From: DATKDU01 sp035512595
GTDB taxonomy: Bacteria > Planctomycetota > Planctomycetia > Pirellulales > Pirellulaceae
DNA: 20,056 nucleotides
Assembly (NCBI GenBank): GCA_035512595.1
Contig: DATKDU010000411.1
Location: 1 to 20,056 of the forward strand
Reading direction: 5' to 3'
Shown here: piece after piece, positions 6,301 through 14,009 of the stretch
Numbering within the stretch: position 1 is the first letter of the stretch
Layout: the number at the start of each line of letters is the position of its first letter
Position numbers and translations under genes: made by a program
Notes under the pieces: model-generated
The model's database searches: none
What the model saw: only the letters and a program-made list of their open reading frames with translations
What the model was told of the DNA's origin: nothing

Positions 6301-9300
6301 CTACGGTCCAAATCGCGAATCGGTGAGATCGAGCTCGCGAGTCGTTGTCAGCTTGCGGGCGGCGTAGTTCTGGTCGCGAATGTACGTCAGCGGCACTCGG
6401 CGGCTGTTGCCGTCCTCGTAGATGGTCATCGTCGGCGAGGTGCTGCCGTCGAAATCGATGATCCACTGAACGCGATGCGTCCCCGGCCCCAGTTGCAAGG
6501 GCTCAAAGTCATATTCGCCAAACGTGCCGCCGACGCGGCTGAGGTTCCGGCCATTGACGAGGATCTGCTGCCCCGGGCCGGTTCGAGTGCCGCGGTGCGT
6601 AACGCGCATGCTCATCACCGTCGGACAATTGATGACCCCCTCCAGCACAATCCGCCCCCCTGGGACCTTGGCGTCCGTGAGCAGGTTGCGCAGCTTCTGC
6701 GAATCCATGCCCTGCGTCGAAGGGTTGAACGTGACCAGAATGCCGGCGTCTTTGCCGCCGAGAAAGACGCGTCCCACCAGGCCGGGGGCCGATTCGGGCA
6801 GATCGCTTTTGCGAATCCGCGGAGCGCGCTTGGAGCCGGCGGTTGAGGCGGACGAGGAAGCCAGATCGGCCTTGAGCTGATCGCGGCGTTTGGTCACCTT
6901 GGCCTTCTCGATTCCCTCGACGGACGACAGCGCCAGCTCGTACGCGTCGAGCGCCCGCTTCTGAACCGCCGCTTTGTAATCGGCCGGGGCGGCGGCAATG
7001 CAATCGAACCAGGCATCGGCCTCTTCCACGGAACCGCCCAGCCCCTTGGCCACCGAATCCTGCCGCGCCTGCGCGGCTGCGGCCAGCTTCGCGTCGCTCC
7101 CCTTGATCAGCAGCGGCAGCCCTTTGGCCTGGTCGTTGCGGTCAAAGAGCTGATAAAGTCCCAGCGTCAGGTTGGCCCCCTTGTCGTCGGGCGATGCAGC
7201 CAGCGCCTTCTCCGCCCTGCGCACGGCGTCCCAGCGCTTATTCCGCTGGGCGAACTCGTCGGTGAACTCCTTGGCTTCGGCCTTCACGTCGGCCGAAGTC
7301 GCCCGCGACGCAGCCGTGCGGGCCACGTTGGCCAGCGCCTGGGCAAGCTCGAACTGATCGCTGTCGATGGCTTCAAATCCCAGGCTGCACGCCTCGGCCA
7401 CCAGGTCGCCGCGCTGCGCCGCCGAGAGATTCCCTTCGGCCATCGACTCCAGCAGCTTCACCTTCAGCGGCATTAGCGCCACGTCGAAATCCTGCGCCAT
7501 GGCGTCGGCCGTTTGGAGCGCCGGCCCGATCTCCTTGACCTCGACCAGCAGCCGCTGGGCTTCTTCCAGCATGGTGTACTTGGTCGCCAGGTCCCGCGTA
7601 TCGCGGGCCAGATCGCTGATTTCCTTGGCGACGGCCGATTTGGCCGGCGGCGTTTTCGCCCCTTTGAGCTTGTCCCCGAAGACGGCGGTGATCTGCGCCT
7701 GCACCTTGGCCTTGGCGGCGGCATCGGGAATCGGAGGCTTCGTGGGGCCCGCAAAACCTGTGGGGGGTGGCCTGACCGGCGCGCTCGATTCGGCGGAAGC
7801 CGGGAGGAGCTTGAGGCTGGCAATGCGATAAACGCTGAAGCTGGTAATGCCGAGCTTTCGTCCGTCCGGCTCGTAGTCCTGGAAAGACTGGGTGGCAGCG
7901 GCGGGATCATTCGTCCAGCTCGCGACCGTCTGGTCGTCGATCTCCAGCACCACTTCCTGCCGGCTCACGACCAAGCGCAGGCGGGCAGGCCGTCCATTGG
8001 TCAGCAGCGGCCCCTTGCGGATCGTCGATCCGCCGGGATCGCTTCCATCCTGTCCGGGTACGAGGCAAATGCCGCTGCGGTCGGAATGCCAGCCGTCGAG
8101 GAGCACGCACAGCGGCCGCCCTTGCACGGGAAAACCAAAACCCAAGGTGTCATCCCCCGCCAGGCGCGTGATCTCTGCTTCCAGCGTGTACTCATCGGGC
8201 AGATCATGATCCACCACGACGCGCGTCTTCGTGTTGCCCGTCGTCAGGACGTTGCCGGAAACCTGATGGCTCCCCTCCATGCCGCGGACCGTGCGCCGCC
8301 CCGCGTCGATGAGGTCGATGGGAGAGCCGGAGGCCAGAGAGGGACGGCTATCCGAGGTCCCGCCGGAAATCAGGTTCACTCGCTTGATGCGAAACTTGGA
8401 ATTCCCGGTCGTCACCCCGAGCTTCGCCAGATCGGGCAGACGCAGCCCCTGAAACCCGACCAGCCGGGCGGCCGGATCGTAGGGCCAGCTCGACAGCTTC
8501 TTTCCGTCAACGGACAGCGAGATCTCCTGCTGATTGACGACGATCCGCACCTGAGCCGGCTGACCGTTGGTGAGCACGGGGCCGCGATGGACCGTCGGGT
8601 TGTCCGCCGACTGGATGTTCCAGTCGTTGATGTCCGACAGTCCGCTGAGCCGGGAGTTGTAAATGTCGATGATGGCGCTCAGTGCCTTGCCGCGGACCGG
8701 CAAATGGAACGAGATCGAGCCTGTCCCTTCCTCGCGAATCACCTCCGCTTCGACAACGTATTCGTCCGGGACTGCTTCCGGAATCGTGAAGGCGCTCCCG
8801 CTCTGCGGCGTCGTCCAACCCGTGGCCTCGGAATAGGACACGCTGCCGCGAACCACTTGCAGCGATTTCCCGTGCTTCTGGGCCAGCTCCACGCGTCCTC
8901 CGTCAGAAGCCGGCGAGGGGGACGTCAAAGTTGAAGGAATGGGCGCGAGCTGGGTCATCGCCACCGCGGAGGCGGGATCGAGCCGCTGCCAGTTCGCGCC
9001 TTGCAGCCGCGCAAGCTGGTAAACGGCTCCCGCCCCGTTGGGGCCGTGAAAATCCTGCTCCGTGTCCCAAATGCCCAGCGACTTACCGTCCTCCGCCGTC
9101 AGCGCGAGCTGCACCTGCCAGGCAAACTTGTCGCAGCGGTTGTCGTTCTTACACTCCACCAGAAAATCAACCGTGTCTCCCTTGTTCACCGCCAGCTTCT
9201 CGACGGCCGTCTCGACCGCGGAAAAGCGTGAATCCCACTGACCGACTTCGCCCGCAGCGCCGCTCACGATCCGGCCGCGAATGCCGTCGCCAATTCTCGT

Positions 9301-10989
9301 TTCGTGCGCGTGCGTCAATGTTCCTGCAATCGCCAGGTTGCCGTCCTGCGGCGCGGTCCAGCGGCGGATGACGGCGTACTGCTGGCCGCCGGTATGTCCC
9401 CCCAAAGGATCGAGCGACATCACCGCACCGACCCACGGCGGCAGGCTGGGGCCCGGTTTCCATTGCAGCCCGTTCCACTCCATCATCGGCGTGAAGGCGG
9501 CGGTCTTTTTGGATCCCTCGTCAAAGTGGCCGTAGCCATATTGCCAGTCGGGAACCCCGCGGCGAACCGTTCCCGCGACGGCGTTGGGGACCGCCATGGT
9601 GAAATGGAGCAAGGCCACGGTGGGCTCGTCGTGTACTAGCGCCAGCGGTGACGGTGGCGTGAACGGCCTTGTATAGCGGGCCGTGTCGGAGATCCGCAGG
9701 CCGCAGACTTGCCCTTCCAAGCCGCTTCCGCGGCCGTTGGCATCGTCTCCCAGGCGCAAGTCGCCGCCGCTGACCGTCAGCGATCCGTCCATCGCCACGC
9801 GCATTGCCTGTCGCCCATCGACGAACAGGATCAACTCCTTCCCCGCCACGGAGACGAGGGCCAGATGATGCCAGGCAGCCGGATCGGGCAGCGGGGTGGT
9901 ATAGACGACGAACTGGTTGTTGTTTTTCCAGACCTCGAGCGCCAGTTGGTCGGCCATCTTCCCAGCGGCGGCCACGCGACGCGCCATCACCATCCACCCC
10001 TTGGAGGCGGCGCCGGAGCTGCCGCCGCTCCGCGTGCCAAACAGCGACATCACTTGCGGATTGTCGAGCTGGAGCTTGAACCAGCCCTCGATCGTCGCGC
10101 TTTGCAAGAGGGGGACGTAGTTCGCCGTCTGCTCGATGACGGCGCTGGCCCGCTTGTCGAACTCCAGGACGTTCAGCCGCTGGCGACTGTCGGCATCGTT
10201 CCACCAGGCGGCGGCCGCCGCGGTCGGCGTCGCCGGCGGATGGACGGCAGCCGGCTGGCCGTTGTCCGTTTTCGTTTGCGAATCGTTCTTTACCTTGTTT
10301 TTGTCCTGCGGCTTGACCTGGTCGGTTGCTTGGCCTTGACCCTTGCCGGCGACGATAGTGGGACGATCTTTGTCGGGGACGGGGGGCGTCTGCAGCGACC
10401 GCACGACCATCATGGCGATCAGCCCCAGCACGGCCACGCCGGCAAAGGCAGCGCCGCCGAGGACGACGGGTGAACTGAACAGCCCTCTCTTTTTCCCGTG
10501 CTTGGAGCCCCGGATTGTTGGCGGCGACGAAACGACGACTCCGCCGGCCTGTGGCGCGGCCGATGAGGCGGCAGCGGAGCCTGGCTCGAGAAGCGGCGCC
10601 GCTTTGGGAAGTGAAGCAGCCATGGGCAAGGGACGCGCCGCCTTGGCCGGGACGACCGTCGCGGCACTCGTGATCGAAGCCGAAGGGCCCTTCGCGGGGG
10701 CGGCCTTGGCCTCTTTCGCCTTGAGCTGCTGGTCGTACTCGGCCCGCCGCTGCGGATCGAGCAAGACGACGCCGGCCGAGGAGACTTCGTTCAGAATCTT
10801 CTGCGAAAGGGCGGACCGCTTGCCGACCTGCAGCGAACGCAGGTAGTGCATCCGCTGGTCCATGGCGTTGGTGAGGACGTCGCCGTTGCTCTCGTACCGG
10901 CGGACGCCCAGCAGCCGATAGAGATCGGCCGGCTGTTCTTCCGGCGGGATTCCCAGCCAGGTGTAATAGGGATCGAAGTCGTCAACCAT
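6301..10989 (-). CDS. Giant membrane-anchored protein: J-like head, TM, LamG-like domain, helical region
   Basis: Predicted 1562 residues. Residues 2-92 (DPYYTWLGIPPEEQ...YRLLGV...LLDPQRRAEYD) are the planctomycete J-domain-like module. It lacks the HPD motif needed to stimulate DnaK, so chaperone activity is unlikely. After an Ala/Pro-rich linker comes one membrane helix (about 175-196), then a charged linker and a LamG/concanavalin-type domain (about 271-466) with the WHHLALVSV...LFVDGRQ signature at 373-394. A beta-rich stretch (about 500-660) follows, then two similar beta units (about 703-876 and 891-1063) that share DEY..EAE and GP.LTNG.PA patterns. Next come TPR-like Ala/Lys-rich helices (about 1086-1381) and a final beta domain (about 1404-1541), possibly PA14-like. 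The head is probably cytoplasmic and the rest outside the membrane. The start at 10989 (MVDDFDPYY) is chosen from family likeness; ATGs at 11004 and 11091 are alternatives. Function is unknown, with carbohydrate or surface binding as inference. Confidence 0.85.
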   Translation of the reverse strand: MVDDFDPYYTWLGIPPEEQPADLYRLLGVRRYESNGDVLTNAMDQRMHYLRSLQVGKRSALSQKILNEVSSAGVVLLDPQRRAEYDQQLKAKEAKAAPAKGPSASITSAATVVPAKAARPLPMAASLPKAAPLLEPGSAAASSAAPQAGGVVVSSPPTIRGSKHGKKRGLFSSPVVLGGAAFAGVAVLGLIAMMVVRSLQTPPVPDKDRPTIVAGKGQGQATDQVKPQDKNKVKNDSQTKTDNGQPAAVHPPATPTAAAAAWWNDADSRQRLNVLEFDKRASAVIEQTANYVPLLQSATIEGWFKLQLDNPQVMSLFGTRSGGSSGAASKGWMVMARRVAAAGKMADQLALEVWKNNNQFVVYTTPLPDPAAWHHLALVSVAGKELILFVDGRQAMRVAMDGSLTVSGGDLRLGDDANGRGSGLEGQVCGLRISDTARYTRPFTPPSPLALVHDEPTVALLHFTMAVPNAVAGTVRRGVPDWQYGYGHFDEGSKKTAAFTPMMEWNGLQWKPGPSLPPWVGAVMSLDPLGGHTGGQQYAVIRRWTAPQDGNLAIAGTLTHAHETRIGDGIRGRIVSGAAGEVGQWDSRFSAVETAVEKLAVNKGDTVDFLVECKNDNRCDKFAWQVQLALTAEDGKSLGIWDTEQDFHGPNGAGAVYQLARLQGANWQRLDPASAVAMTQLAPIPSTLTSPSPASDGGRVELAQKHGKSLQVVRGSVSYSEATGWTTPQSGSAFTIPEAVPDEYVVEAEVIREEGTGSISFHLPVRGKALSAIIDIYNSRLSGLSDINDWNIQSADNPTVHRGPVLTNGQPAQVRIVVNQQEISLSVDGKKLSSWPYDPAARLVGFQGLRLPDLAKLGVTTGNSKFRIKRVNLISGGTSDSRPSLASGSPIDLIDAGRRTVRGMEGSHQVSGNVLTTGNTKTRVVVDHDLPDEYTLEAEITRLAGDDTLGFGFPVQGRPLCVLLDGWHSDRSGICLVPGQDGSDPGGSTIRKGPLLTNGRPARLRLVVSRQEVVLEIDDQTVASWTNDPAAATQSFQDYEPDGRKLGITSFSVYRIASLKLLPASAESSAPVRPPPTGFAGPTKPPIPDAAAKAKVQAQITAVFGDKLKGAKTPPAKSAVAKEISDLARDTRDLATKYTMLEEAQRLLVEVKEIGPALQTADAMAQDFDVALMPLKVKLLESMAEGNLSAAQRGDLVAEACSLGFEAIDSDQFELAQALANVARTAASRATSADVKAEAKEFTDEFAQRNKRWDAVRRAEKALAASPDDKGANLTLGLYQLFDRNDQAKGLPLLIKGSDAKLAAAAQARQDSVAKGLGGSVEEADAWFDCIAAAPADYKAAVQKRALDAYELALSSVEGIEKAKVTKRRDQLKADLASSSASTAGSKRAPRIRKSDLPESAPGLVGRVFLGGKDAGILVTFNPSTQGMDSQKLRNLLTDAKVPGGRIVLEGVINCPTVMSMRVTHRGTRTGPGQQILVNGRNLSRVGGTFGEYDFEPLQLGPGTHRVQWIIDFDGSTSPTMTIYEDGNSRRVPLTYIRDQNYAARKLTTTRELDLTDSRFGP

Positions 10990-11244
10990 AACGCTTCTTT
11001 CCATTTCACCGGGCATCTGACCCCGGTCGTGAAGTTCACCTGAGGCGGCCTGACTCAAACTGGCGGCTGCGCATGCCGCCGCCCCACCCATTGCCCCGAG
11101 ATTAGACGACGGGGAGGGGGTGGATGGTTCAATCGCGTGCCGCCCTTGTTACGGACGGCGCGACAGGCCAGCAGCAAGTGCGCAGCGAATCCCACCGCCA
11201 ATTTAGCACCCAGACGGGGCAAACGTCAACGAAGGAGCGGATTT
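10990..11244. other. Upstream region of the giant gene
   Basis: No gene is seen between the start of the 1562-residue protein and the predicted left end of the island. No convincing promoter hexamers were found. GGAAAGAAG just before the start is at best a weak SD. Confidence 0.4.
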
Positions 11245-11267
11245 GATAGTGGTACAGTTTGGCGGAA

Positions 11268-11286
11268 ATGCCCAATCGGTGGGCAT
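11268..11286 (-). terminator. Stem-loop after the P63C gene
   Basis: ATGCCCA (11268-11274) and TGGGCAT (11280-11286) pair perfectly around five bases, 12 bases after the P63C stop codon. Only a short TT follows on the minus strand, so it is a weak intrinsic terminator at best. Confidence 0.4.
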
Positions 11287-11298
11287 GGGTGACTGGAT

Positions 11299-12399
11299 TT
11301 AGGCTTGCGGCTTCTCGTTGACGGTGCCCTCGATCACGATGCTGCCAGGTGCGGCGTCTTCGGCCTCCATCAGCTTTTGAAAGAGCGGCATTTCGCGAGG
11401 GTCTTTCTGTTTTGGCATCGCCCGGTCAGCCAACTCAAGAAGTTCATCGTAGTCACGCGACGCCTCCATAAGCGTAAGCAGCTTGGTGAAGTGGGTCTTC
11501 AGCGCGGGATGTCCAGCGTTCTCGGTGAGGTGCTGAGTTAGCTTATGCTTTAGCCGCCCCTTCTCATTGCGTGGCGTGTGCTTGCGCAGTTCGTTGAGCA
11601 CGCCTGGCGGCATTCGTTCATACACTAAATTGATCGTCAGCTTCCCAACCAGTATCGGACGCCGGGTTGTTTCCGTGCTGTATCGCCAGCCGCGCAGGCG
11701 AAATAGGTGCTTGTAGAAATCGTCTGGGAATAGCTTGACCCATTTGACGAGATCAGCCGTGATGTATTTCTTGAGAACCTCGATAAGTGCGGTCTTGGTG
11801 CGAAAGTGCTGAAACCCGGTGGCCTCGTCCACCAGGGCGATGATGCCGACCTTGGCGAGACCTCGCGTCATTAGGTCAGCCACCGCTGCCAGCTTCTCTT
11901 GCGGCGCTGTCAGTGCGCCGGCATCTCGCGCCTTCAAGAAGACTTCGCAGATATCAGGAATCAGCGACGCCTCGATTCCGTGGGCAACTCCGCCCTCACG
12001 AAATTTGTACTTCGTCGGCTGAGAAAGCGCCACCTGTAAGTCCTTGCCAATAAACTCGTTAAGGTTGTGAGCGGATAGAAAAACAGGGAGTTTGGCGCCG
12101 CCCTCTTTCATGCGTTTCCAGTGCGATCCGCCACGCTTTCCGCCAAGCGCCTTGGTGAAGCCGCGTTCGGAGATGACTCGAACCTCGCCCGGCAGAACGG
12201 CGCATGGGATTTTGAGCGTATCGCTGAAGACAATCTCCCCCTCGAAGTCCGCAACGGGAATCTTGCCGCGGGCCTCACCGCCAAGTCGCGCAATCTCGCT
12301 CCGTTGCTTTTTGGAGAGCTTGGCTGCACGTGCCTTTCCGCCTTTCGATGCGCGTTCCAGGGCAAATGGTTCGTCCGGCTGTCGCGTCGAGTCGTCCAT
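11299..12399 (-). CDS. P63C-domain protein
   Basis: Predicted 366 residues, soluble, no signal peptide. The N-terminus has a Lys/Ala/Gly-rich helix-forming motif (KGGKARAAKLSKKQRSEIA, about 18-36) typical of small DNA-associated or stress proteins. The C-terminal half fits the P63C domain: DEATGFQ (191-197), LFPDDFYKHLFRLRGW (223-238), RRPILVGKLTINLVYERMPPGVLNEL (about 246-271) and GHPALKTHFTKLLTLMEAS (about 296-314). P63C proteins occur in phages, plasmids and genomic islands; their role is not established. The start at 12399 is firm: AAAGGAG (12413-12407) lies seven bases ahead, while the longer in-frame option at 12462 has none. A sigma70-like promoter and repeated 9-base sites lie just upstream. 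The gene is transcribed away from the transposase remnant and ends near the left island boundary. Confidence 0.82.
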   Translation of the reverse strand: MDDSTRQPDEPFALERASKGGKARAAKLSKKQRSEIARLGGEARGKIPVADFEGEIVFSDTLKIPCAVLPGEVRVISERGFTKALGGKRGGSHWKRMKEGGAKLPVFLSAHNLNEFIGKDLQVALSQPTKYKFREGGVAHGIEASLIPDICEVFLKARDAGALTAPQEKLAAVADLMTRGLAKVGIIALVDEATGFQHFRTKTALIEVLKKYITADLVKWVKLFPDDFYKHLFRLRGWRYSTETTRRPILVGKLTINLVYERMPPGVLNELRKHTPRNEKGRLKHKLTQHLTENAGHPALKTHFTKLLTLMEASRDYDELLELADRAMPKQKDPREMPLFQKLMEAEDAAPGSIVIEGTVNEKPQA

Positions 12400-12440
12400 G
12401 TCGGTTCTCCTTTGGTTTGAATCGTGCGATACCAGAAGAC

Positions 12441-12469
12441 ATGCTACATCGGCGAAGGACATTGGTCAA
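12441..12469 (-). promoter_or_regulatory. Sigma70-like promoter of the P63C gene
   Basis: On the minus strand TTGACC (12469-12464) is followed after 17 bases by TAGCAT (12446-12441); five of six and four of six bases match consensus. The -10 lies about 40 bases before the start codon, with the SD AAAGGAG between. The -35 overlaps a copy of AAGCAAGCA (see the neighbouring repeat). Confidence 0.5.
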
Positions 12470-12517
12470 GCAAGCATTAAGCAAGCAAAGAAATAATTTA
12501 GTTCAATATGCTTGCTT
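12468..12517. promoter_or_regulatory. Three copies of a 9-base site, possible operator
   Basis: AAGCAAGCA occurs at 12468-12476 and 12479-12487, 11 bases apart, and inverted (TGCTTGCTT) at 12509-12517. The first copy touches the -35 box of the P63C promoter, the second lies just upstream of it and the third a further 30 bases out. The 11- and 30-base spacings place the copies on nearly the same DNA face, as for a repressor or activator binding cooperatively. The intervening DNA is A/T-rich. No regulator is encoded nearby that is an obvious partner. Confidence 0.45.
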
Positions 12518-12568
12518 ATTAGACGAATGCCCTGTAGACTACTGGGCACACAAGGAAGGGGGTGCCCG

Positions 12569-12757
12569 ATGGGGTTCAGCAAGAAGCTGGAAAACTTGGA
12601 AGCCGCCTGCGGTCTGTTCCTGGCCTACTACAACTACGTTTGGCGGACTCGGCTGCCCCACAAGAGCGGTCTCTTGCGGAAGCCGGCCGCGATGGCGGCA
12701 GGGGTGGTCAAGAGCCTGTGGAGCTTTGAGAACCTGTACGACAACGTGATGGCGTAA
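12569..12757 (+). pseudogene. IS1-type transposase, C-terminal remnant
   Basis: The frame from 12569 reads MGFSKKLENLEAACGLF..., continues with AYYNYVW and ends with KPAAMAAGVVKSLWSFENL. This is the C-terminus of transposases labelled IS1 family in Alphaproteobacteria and Planctomycetota (FSKK.EN....AL....YN....H......TPAMAAG..DHVW). The rest of the ~230-residue protein, including the DDE region, is absent upstream, where the P63C promoter region is reached within 50 bases. A TAA at 12755-12757 closes the frame. It is a decayed fragment, not functional, and marks the island as IS-derived. Confidence 0.7.
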
Positions 12758-13212
12758 TCTGTAGCGCCTGAAAGGGTGGCTAGCTTGGCCAACGGCTTGC
12801 GTGGGCGTCGTCCCAGACGCTACCATCTATGCCGACATTGGCGTATTATGCAATTGGGGCTGACGGACTGGCCGATTTTTGGGATTATCAGCCAACCGCC
12901 ACGATTTTGAGTCAACCATGCACAACCGCCTGCCTTGGCCACAACACTACGTTCCTTGCGTTCGCGTGCATGGTCCGTTGAGCTTCCAGCCGTTCGGATT
13001 CTGGACAGGCGTCGGAAGCCTCGTTGATCTAGGCGGAGTGGGGGACCAACCGCACTTGGGGGCGCACGAAGTAAAGATTCGCACGTTTTTCGATGATTCT
13101 CTGGCGCTAAACCAGGATTGGGCCTTCTCACTGCCAGAAGAAACAGAGAGGCTAAGGATGGGTGGGCTACGGATGGATCGGCAAATGAGCCTGAACTTCG
13201 GAACCTCGTTAA
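12758..13212. other. Gap with no recognised gene
   Basis: No recognisable gene. An open frame from the ATG at 12918 to 13223 (101 residues) overlaps the DUF2335 start by 11 bases and might be a real small gene or the source of translational coupling, but it has no SD and no recognised motif. Opposing frames of similar length also exist, so I treat it as unsupported. Around 12774-12826 is a GC-rich stretch that starts GGTGGCTAGC and ends ACGCTACC, with a small stem-loop (GCGTC/GACGC, about 12807-12822), resembling dispersed planctomycete intergenic repeats. Confidence 0.4.
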
Positions 13213-13779
13213 GTGGCAAGTGACCCACCAGAACGCCAAGAAGACGTATCGGGCAAGCCTACCGTCGATCCAACTGCGCACGCCGCACGCGAGCTTGCCA
13301 AAAAGATCGAAAAACGACTTCCGGACGAACCAATTGATCGTGCTGGTCTAGCGCAGTTTCTTGCGCAAGTCGTGACCGTTGAGATCAGGGAGGCGTACAG
13401 TTTCCACGGTCCAATGCCACCGCCGCAAATGCTCAAGGAGTACAACGAAGCACTCCCAGGGCTTGCCGAACGGATAGCGGTAAGGGCCGAGAAGGAACAG
13501 CAGTTTCGCCACGATATAACGCGAGAGCAAATTGCAGACGCACGCAGGGGGCAACTTTTTGCCGCGATCAAGACCTATCTCGGCCAAATCCTGGGGTTCG
13601 TAGTATCCATGACCGCTATTGGCGGTGGTGTGTGGCTCCTTGCCACAGGCAGGAGCACTGCCGGACTCTGGGCAATCGTCAGTGCCGTTGCTGGCTTGGT
13701 TGCTGTATTTATCACAGGCAAAGTAGTTGAAGCGATTCGTCGTCCAGCAGCCGAGGCGAACAAGGATGAACCTGAATAG
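13213..13779 (+). CDS. DUF2335 membrane protein
   Basis: Predicted 188 residues starting at GTG 13213; the codon directly before is a stop and no internal ATG precedes the conserved part. Residues about 64-105 carry the DUF2335 signature, FHGPMPPPQMLKEYNEALPG followed by AERI and AEKEQQFRH. Two membrane helices follow (about 122-145 and 149-168), ending in a charged C-terminal tail. DUF2335 proteins are small predicted membrane proteins found in scattered bacterial and phage-related loci; their function is unknown. The start lies inside the end of a possible small upstream frame (overlap 11 bases), which could couple translation. It lies on the opposite strand to the P63C gene, so they are not one operon but share the island. 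Confidence 0.8.
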   Translation: MASDPPERQEDVSGKPTVDPTAHAARELAKKIEKRLPDEPIDRAGLAQFLAQVVTVEIREAYSFHGPMPPPQMLKEYNEALPGLAERIAVRAEKEQQFRHDITREQIADARRGQLFAAIKTYLGQILGFVVSMTAIGGGVWLLATGRSTAGLWAIVSAVAGLVAVFITGKVVEAIRRPAAEANKDEPE

Positions 13780-13814
13780 GCGATGTTGCGCCCCAATCGG
13801 GTAGAATGGGCGGG

Positions 13815-13952
13815 ATGAACCTGCCACTTGCCGCTGTCGAACGCTTGCCGATCCCGGCGTGGATCATCCTGCTTGTCGCCGGCGCGGCCGTTCTGGCCGT
13901 CGTCGCTGCGGTAGCGACGGCCATCATCGCGGGGCGGATGCGGGACAAGTGA
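13815..13952 (+). CDS. Small single-pass membrane protein
   Basis: A 45-residue frame of the form MNLPLAAVERLPIPAW, then one strongly hydrophobic segment (about 17-39, Val/Ala/Ile-rich) and a basic end RMRDK. The in-frame ATG at 13806 would add three residues. GGGCGGG directly before the start is a weak SD. It lies 35 bases after the DUF2335 stop on the same strand, so it may form a two-gene unit with it. A hydrophobic helix with a short positively charged C-terminus is the general shape of small membrane regulators and of type I toxin-like peptides, but none is recognised by name here. Too short for a firm call. Confidence 0.45.
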   Translation: MNLPLAAVERLPIPAWIILLVAGAAVLAVVAAVATAIIAGRMRDK

Positions 13953-14009
13953 TTAGTTTCTAGGCAACCCGAAAATCGAACCTGTACCACTACCGCGGAT
14001 TCGCATCCC

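Larger units (their letters stand above)
11245..13994. mobile_element. Probable transposon-like island with IS1-type ends
   Basis: TAGTGGTACAG at 11247-11257 and its reverse complement at 13982-13992 are the only inverted pair of this sequence seen. With two more bases the ends read GATAGTGG and GGTAGTGG, close to the GGnnnTG ends of IS1-family elements. Directly outside lie GCGGATTT (11237-11244) and GCGGATTC (13995-14002), a 7-of-8-base direct repeat of the size expected for IS1 target duplications. Inside are a P63C gene, an IS1-type transposase remnant, a DUF2335 gene and a small membrane ORF. The outer genes on both sides are on the minus strand and look like host genes. The boundaries rest on short matches and need comparison with an empty site. 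Confidence 0.55.

Noticed and set aside
7513..8934. 473-residue plus-strand frame inside the giant gene
   Set aside because: Composition and position show an antisense shadow of the LamG and beta-unit region.
12820..13281. Minus-strand frames of 93 and 153 residues and the plus frame from 12918
   Set aside because: No motif, no good SD and mutual overlap; they cannot be told apart from chance frames.
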